Of a DNA stretch of 64,000 nt, positions 59,206-64,000 are shown piece by piece (position 1 is the stretch's first letter; the number at the start of each line of letters is the position of its first letter). The DNA is taken from positions 366,050-430,049 of the forward strand of contig SCFE01000003.1 in the NCBI GenBank assembly GCA_004352715.1, in the 5' to 3' direction. Position numbers and translations under genes: made by a program. The DNA comes from Hofstenia miamia. Taxonomy: Eukaryota > Xenacoelomorpha > Acoela. Below the pieces are notes generated by a model, which saw only the letters and a list, made by a program, of their open reading frames with translations, had not been told where the DNA came from and did no database searches.

Positions 59206-61778
59206 ACAACGCACTTTAACCGTTATTTATGGCGGCATCGTTCGCAGTCAGAGGTCACGGCACCTCGATGAGTAAGCGGAGTTACAAACAAAAATGGAAA
59301 AGAAGACACTCTTCGCTCTCGTGGTGATTTCAAATTTTGGAAATCTATATTTGTTTTTTAGTTATAAGCACTTAAAAATTTTTTTCAATAAAGAAAAAAA
59401 TTTAAGAAATTCCTAAGCAGCTTAAGGTTAATTAAATAAAACTGATTATTATGAGGTTGCTACCAAAACGCAGAGATGAACACGAGCCTTGCTGAAATGT
59501 CCCAGGGAAAAGGTCTAAATTAATGGGAACATCTGGCTATTAAATGTTGCAATTCACATAAGGTATGAAAAATAAGTACAATATGCGCAAAATGTAAGCA
59601 ATGAGAACATTTTGGTCAAAATAACAAAACATCTGTTGTGTGTAACTTCATTTTTTCATCATATTTTATTATACACATGCATTAACTGTGTATATAGTAT
59701 CACTATATACATTCATTATATTTAATTAAATGCTTTAATGCACTTAAAGTACAATTTTCAGATTTCCGGGTGAGCTTGCCGCCCATGGAAGGAGTTCCTT
59801 TTGAATGGATAATCACACTGCTAATCATTTGTTGTTGGTTATATCCGTATCAAACTAAGAGACTTGCGGGACCAATCCCAGTACCGAGACTAATTGTTGT
59901 GGGACGTAACCGAGAGTAAAAAATCTTCAATGGGACGGACCGGAACCGAAAAAATTAATGTGATTGTACGATTTTTTCTCATTGAAAACATAATCCTATA
60001 ACAACTAAAGCTTATAAAGTAAAATTTAGTTATAACTACATCAATATCAAATCAACCTACTGGTAAAAAAGAAAAGCATCGTGTTTTTTTATTCTAATGT
60101 TACCATATGTGAAGAAAACGATTTCATTTTGTATGCAAAAACCATCAAAATTTGAATTTTATTGAAGATTTTAATTTGTTATCGTTTGGGAACAGCGCAC
60201 CGTATAAAAACTTAAAAATAATTGTTTGATCGACAAATACCAATGAATTGTTATTTTTACCTTGAACTATAGCTACTTTTATTTTTGTTGCACTATTATA
60301 GTTTTATGCTTTGCTGTTACTAATTTTTGTTCCTTTATTTGATTTACAACAAAATACATCAATTTTTTAGCTAAGAATTGCTTACAGGACTAAACCGGCA
60401 CAGGGAGCAAATGTTGAGAAACGGGACCAGACATCAGGACCTAAATGTCTTCGCGACACGGGACCCAGACTAAAATTTCTGGTTCTTTTTCATTAGTAAT
60501 TTGACAATTCCATAAAAAATCGCAAACATTGAGCAAGTTCCTGAAATTACACTATTTATAATATTCAAATATTTTCTAACATACATATCCTAAAATTATC
60601 CTGAAATTATGATAAAAACCGTTTTTGCTAAAATTTGAATAATATAAGATAAAATTTGTATGATACTGTCACATGACTTCGCATATGTTAAAGCTTAGGA
60701 AACCTTAGCCCATTTAAATAAGATCTACTGGCAGATTCAGAGAAGTGCATGGGCAGAGCTTACTACTACGCAAAAATGCATACAAATCAACTCGAATGTA
60801 GTTAATGCTACATCATTTATAAAAATATACTCTTCTAAAACTCAATTTATGTTTTCAATTTCAGTGTGTAGCTTTCATAAAATGTTTCTTGCATCGCCTA
60901 AATTTGGTCTAAGAAATCGTAAAATTAAAAAATTTTCTTTGTCAAATTTGGGCTGGGCATAAATTCCGAGCCATATCTGCCTTTGGGCGGATTTTCCAGT
61001 TTGCGTTTAATGAACTATTAACGACTGCAATTTTAGTAATTACTCTGTTTGAGCACTAAGCACCGTCTTATATTAAAGATTAAAACTATAAGCAATATTG
61101 ATTAGTTATCGTATAATACTTAATTTTGCATTTTGCAGCACCATAAAAAACTAGCGGTATAGTAGCAGATATGAACTCGGCTAAGAATCTTGGAAGAAAT
61201 GATCTTACATATGCAGATCTCAGTGAAACACGGAAAATAACAGTTGATATATCAGCTTTTGTATTGACGGGCTTATACAATAAGGTGGGGTGTAGATGAA
61301 ATCTCGCCCCATCGGTTTCTTGGGGATTTGTGGAGCTATACTGTAACTCTAAACTTTATTGTTGGTGCATTTTTATTGCTTCCCAAATTCAAATCAAAAA
61401 TAAAAAACGACGACGACATATATATTCCATATTAGTGGTCAGTGCCAATGACATCCACTTCAAATGTCAGAGCATATTGCTATACTGCTTAATCTCAGAA
61501 ATACTCAATCTGCATCAAGGATTACGAAAAAAGCATTAGTAAAAGATAAACAATTCGTCAAAATTGTCTTTCTCAAAATGTTGATTTCCTTAATAAACAA
61601 TCAGTTTGGGTCTTCAACAGAATAAAAAGATTATTGGAAATATTTTGAGCAGTACATCAAAATTTGAAGATCTTGTCAACTGTCAACTTCACTATTGGGA
61701 AGAAGACAGCCGTCTTGAATAATAATTTTTTGTAATTGTGTTACTTTTTCATTAGAAATATATTACTTCTCTGAATTA
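59206..61778. other. Non-coding stretch with a GGGACC-word patch
   Basis: At 59860-59960 and 60390-60480 words such as GCGGGACCAATCCC, GGGACGGACCGG and CGGGACCCAGAC cluster, about 500 bp apart. This suggests two ends of a decayed miniature element. A short stretch at 60838-60880 resembles 26715-26755 (AATTTCAGTGTGTAG). No gene recognised. Confidence 0.35.
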
Positions 61779-62007
61779 TATATATATATATATATATATA
61801 TATGGCTATCAATGGAGATTCCCTTTGAAATTTTCAGAGTGTGCGTTGGGGATAAAAATTCTGCCCCATGGGCAAGCCGGTGTATTGACAATNTATATAT
61901 ATATATATATATATATATGGCGATCAATGGAGATTCCCTTTGAAATTTTCAGAGTGTGCGTTGGGGATAAAAATTCTGCCCCATGGGCAAGCCGGTGTAT
62001 TGACAAT
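61779..62007. repeat. Duplicated (TA)n plus 89-bp unit across a single N
   Basis: 61804-61892 and 61919-62007 differ at about one base (GGCTATC/GGCGATC). Each is preceded by a (TA)n run, and an N sits at 61893. It is probably an unmerged contig overlap. Confidence 0.75.
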
Positions 62008-63039
62008 ACAACTGAAATCACAACCACCATTAATCAAAAAGCAGGAATTCTGACAGTAATTCCTAGCAGTACTAAGAATTGAAATGTGTATAGAATCAAT
62101 TAATGTACTTTTAGTGCAATTGCTTCTCTTGTTTAATAAAAAGTTCAAGACAGCTCTATAATTTACTTGTAAAAAAAGCCAAAATTCTTGAGCATGAAGC
62201 GAAAGACTGAACTATCAGCAGATGACGGTGGCATAAATAACACTTTATTAGGAATCATTACATATATTGAATACATAGTATTTTTAAAATTCCATTAGTT
62301 CAATAAAGGTAAATGAATATGTACATTTTGTACATTTACAATACTAATTAGAAGTACTTGAGACGAAACAAAAAAGTTGCAGTATTGATAAACTTATTCA
62401 AAACCTTACCCTTTTGAGGCTTCTAATAACGATTAAACAAAGGAAAGCCATTGGAAAGCAATATGCATGAATTTGAATCAAGCATTTGCAAAATTGATGC
62501 TCGCCAAAACAAATTTTATGGATGAAATTGGCAAATTATCGGCAATTTAGAATATTTCTGCCAAATTCGATCCATGCAGATTTATTCAAAGGACAGAATG
62601 CAGTAATTCACTAACAGCATTATTGTTCAGCATTAAACTAGCGATGGACACTCAATAATGCAATTGCTAGGATATAAGAATACATTTTGAAGTAGGGTTG
62701 CAATGGGGCAAAAACCAAAAATATTAAAGGGCTAATCATACGTTAAATTATTAGATTCAACATTGTAACATCGATTTCAATCATATATTTGTCTATGGAA
62801 GCACTGTGTCTTTGTTGTTAAGATGCTGATTACGTAATATGACGTTTCTAATTCTTTAATTTTTTAAGAATACCATGTTGCATAAGAAAATGCTATTTTT
62901 AGAAAGAGGACTTTATTACCGCTCAATTTAGAAACAGAAATTTTATATCAACAAAGTACTTTCTTGCTTGACTAAATATGAAATGAAAGCTTTACACTCT
63001 TTTGACATTCTCTTTGTAATTAATGTTACATTGATCATA
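62008..63039. other. Non-coding stretch
   Basis: AT-rich; nothing recognised. Confidence 0.4.
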
Positions 63040-63400
63040 TAGGGTAAAATGAGGCCACGTGGCTATCCCTTCGAGGAAAAACTCATCTTTTAGAAGACTA
63101 TAATATCTTTCTCAGTATCATTTTACATATTATCGACGAGATTTCAGATTTAATGTTATGTAAATACTTATTACTTCTTAATGAACTTCAGAAATATATT
63201 TATTCAGGATGACAATTGAATATTCAAAGTCCTCATACTAAAAGTAAACAAAATTTCAAAAGTATCAAATTATTTAAATGCTTATTGATCATAATAACAT
63301 TTTTGGAGAAGAAAATCATGGAATATTGGAAATAATGTGCATTAACACATCACCTTTTCTTCGCAAATAACTATGAACAATTTACCCCACTCTACCCTAC
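63040..63400. mobile_element. Candidate miniature element with TAGGGTARARTGRGG ends
   Basis: The left end is TAGGGTAAAATGAGG. The right end, inverted, is TAGGGTAGAGTGGGG (12 of 15 identical). The interior is AT-rich and non-coding. No target duplication is clear. Confidence 0.45.
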
Positions 63401-64000
63401 AAGCTTATGCAAAGCCATACACCACTATTTCCAAGGTAATGAAGATTTAACCGGGTGTTCTAGCATTGTCAACAATAAATGATTCAACAAAATTAGTCGG
63501 TTGCCCGAATCTGCGATCACTCTTTTAATGAGATGATTAATCATGTGACATACATTGAAAATGGTAACAATTGGACTCATTGCCAAGAAATTTTAAGGCT
63601 GTTGCAAGAATGACAGTTTTGCTTTGTTAAGCTTCTTAAAATTGTGAGAGATTCAATTAAATCAGTCTAGTTGAAACCACCCCATAACCACACCCCAGAA
63701 TTTAAGCAGAAATTATTAAATTTTTCTTTGAAATTGATTACAAACTGTCAATTACGAATCTATAGGCGAAAATATAAGTGTTGAACTGACAAACAGCAAG
63801 TACTATCTGTCAGGCCGAAAATGTAAATTTACCATTTCATGGAAAGTTTCAACATTTTGAATTTTACTTTAAGAAATTGCATATCAATTGACGCTTGCCT
63901 ACTGAAAAAAATAAATACATAGCAAAACTACATAATTTGATACATGCGAATTTTATTTTTTACTTGTGCTGTTTGTGTATTTCTTGAGTATTTCAATTAT
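63401..64000. other. Non-coding stretch
   Basis: AT-rich to the window end; nothing recognised. Confidence 0.4.

Noticed and set aside
61809-62148. Overlapping open frames with a repeated protein segment
   Set aside because: The repeat is the duplicated contig end around the N at 61893, and frames exist on both strands with no start or splice support.

Overview
This is an AT-rich (roughly one third G+C by eye) stretch of an animal genome assembly, with long non-coding tracts, microsatellites, several runs of N and many short non-autonomous transposons. It is eukaryotic: the one gene I can reconstruct has seven coding exons with GT-AG introns and a consistent reading phase. The short internal introns (120-322 bp) and the element content suggest an invertebrate metazoan. 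A tunicate-like genome would fit, but I cannot fix the taxon from the sequence.

Layout: 1-3446 is a repeat cluster. It holds two copies of a TTAA-flanked element with a GGGGGGAGTATCACCGG inverted end, a decayed LINE (ORF1 plus the start of the endonuclease), and a fragment that resembles an SGNH-hydrolase domain. From 3462 to 14695 on the minus strand lies a gene for a 681-residue CAP-Gly (microtubule-binding) protein. It has a CLIP-like CAP-Gly domain at residues 78-146, long Ser/Pro/Lys-rich linkers and, if the last exon is read to its stop, a C-terminal membrane segment. Its start codon is preceded by an ATG-TAA start-stop element and a 9-residue upstream ORF that overlaps the start. A CpG-rich promoter-like stretch lies just upstream (14720-15340). 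Two hAT-type miniature elements sit in its 6.2-kb first intron.

From 15.3 to 64 kb I recognise no convincing protein-coding gene. This desert contains a SINE/RTE-tail-like insert, hAT-type and piggyBac-like miniature elements (several with visible target-site duplications), a near-perfect foldback element, an element bracketed by (TA)n tracts, and a CpG-rich island at 51.73-51.99 kb that may be another promoter or first exon.

Three places carry near-identical sequence on both sides of N positions (31667-32057, 37995-42327, 61779-62007). They look like assembly artefacts: unmerged haplotypes, or a contig placed into the wrong gap. No CRISPR array, operon or prokaryotic-type system is present, and I found no clear new multi-gene system. 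The most interesting items are the possibly tail-anchored CAP-Gly protein, its upstream-ORF arrangement and the transposon archaeology.
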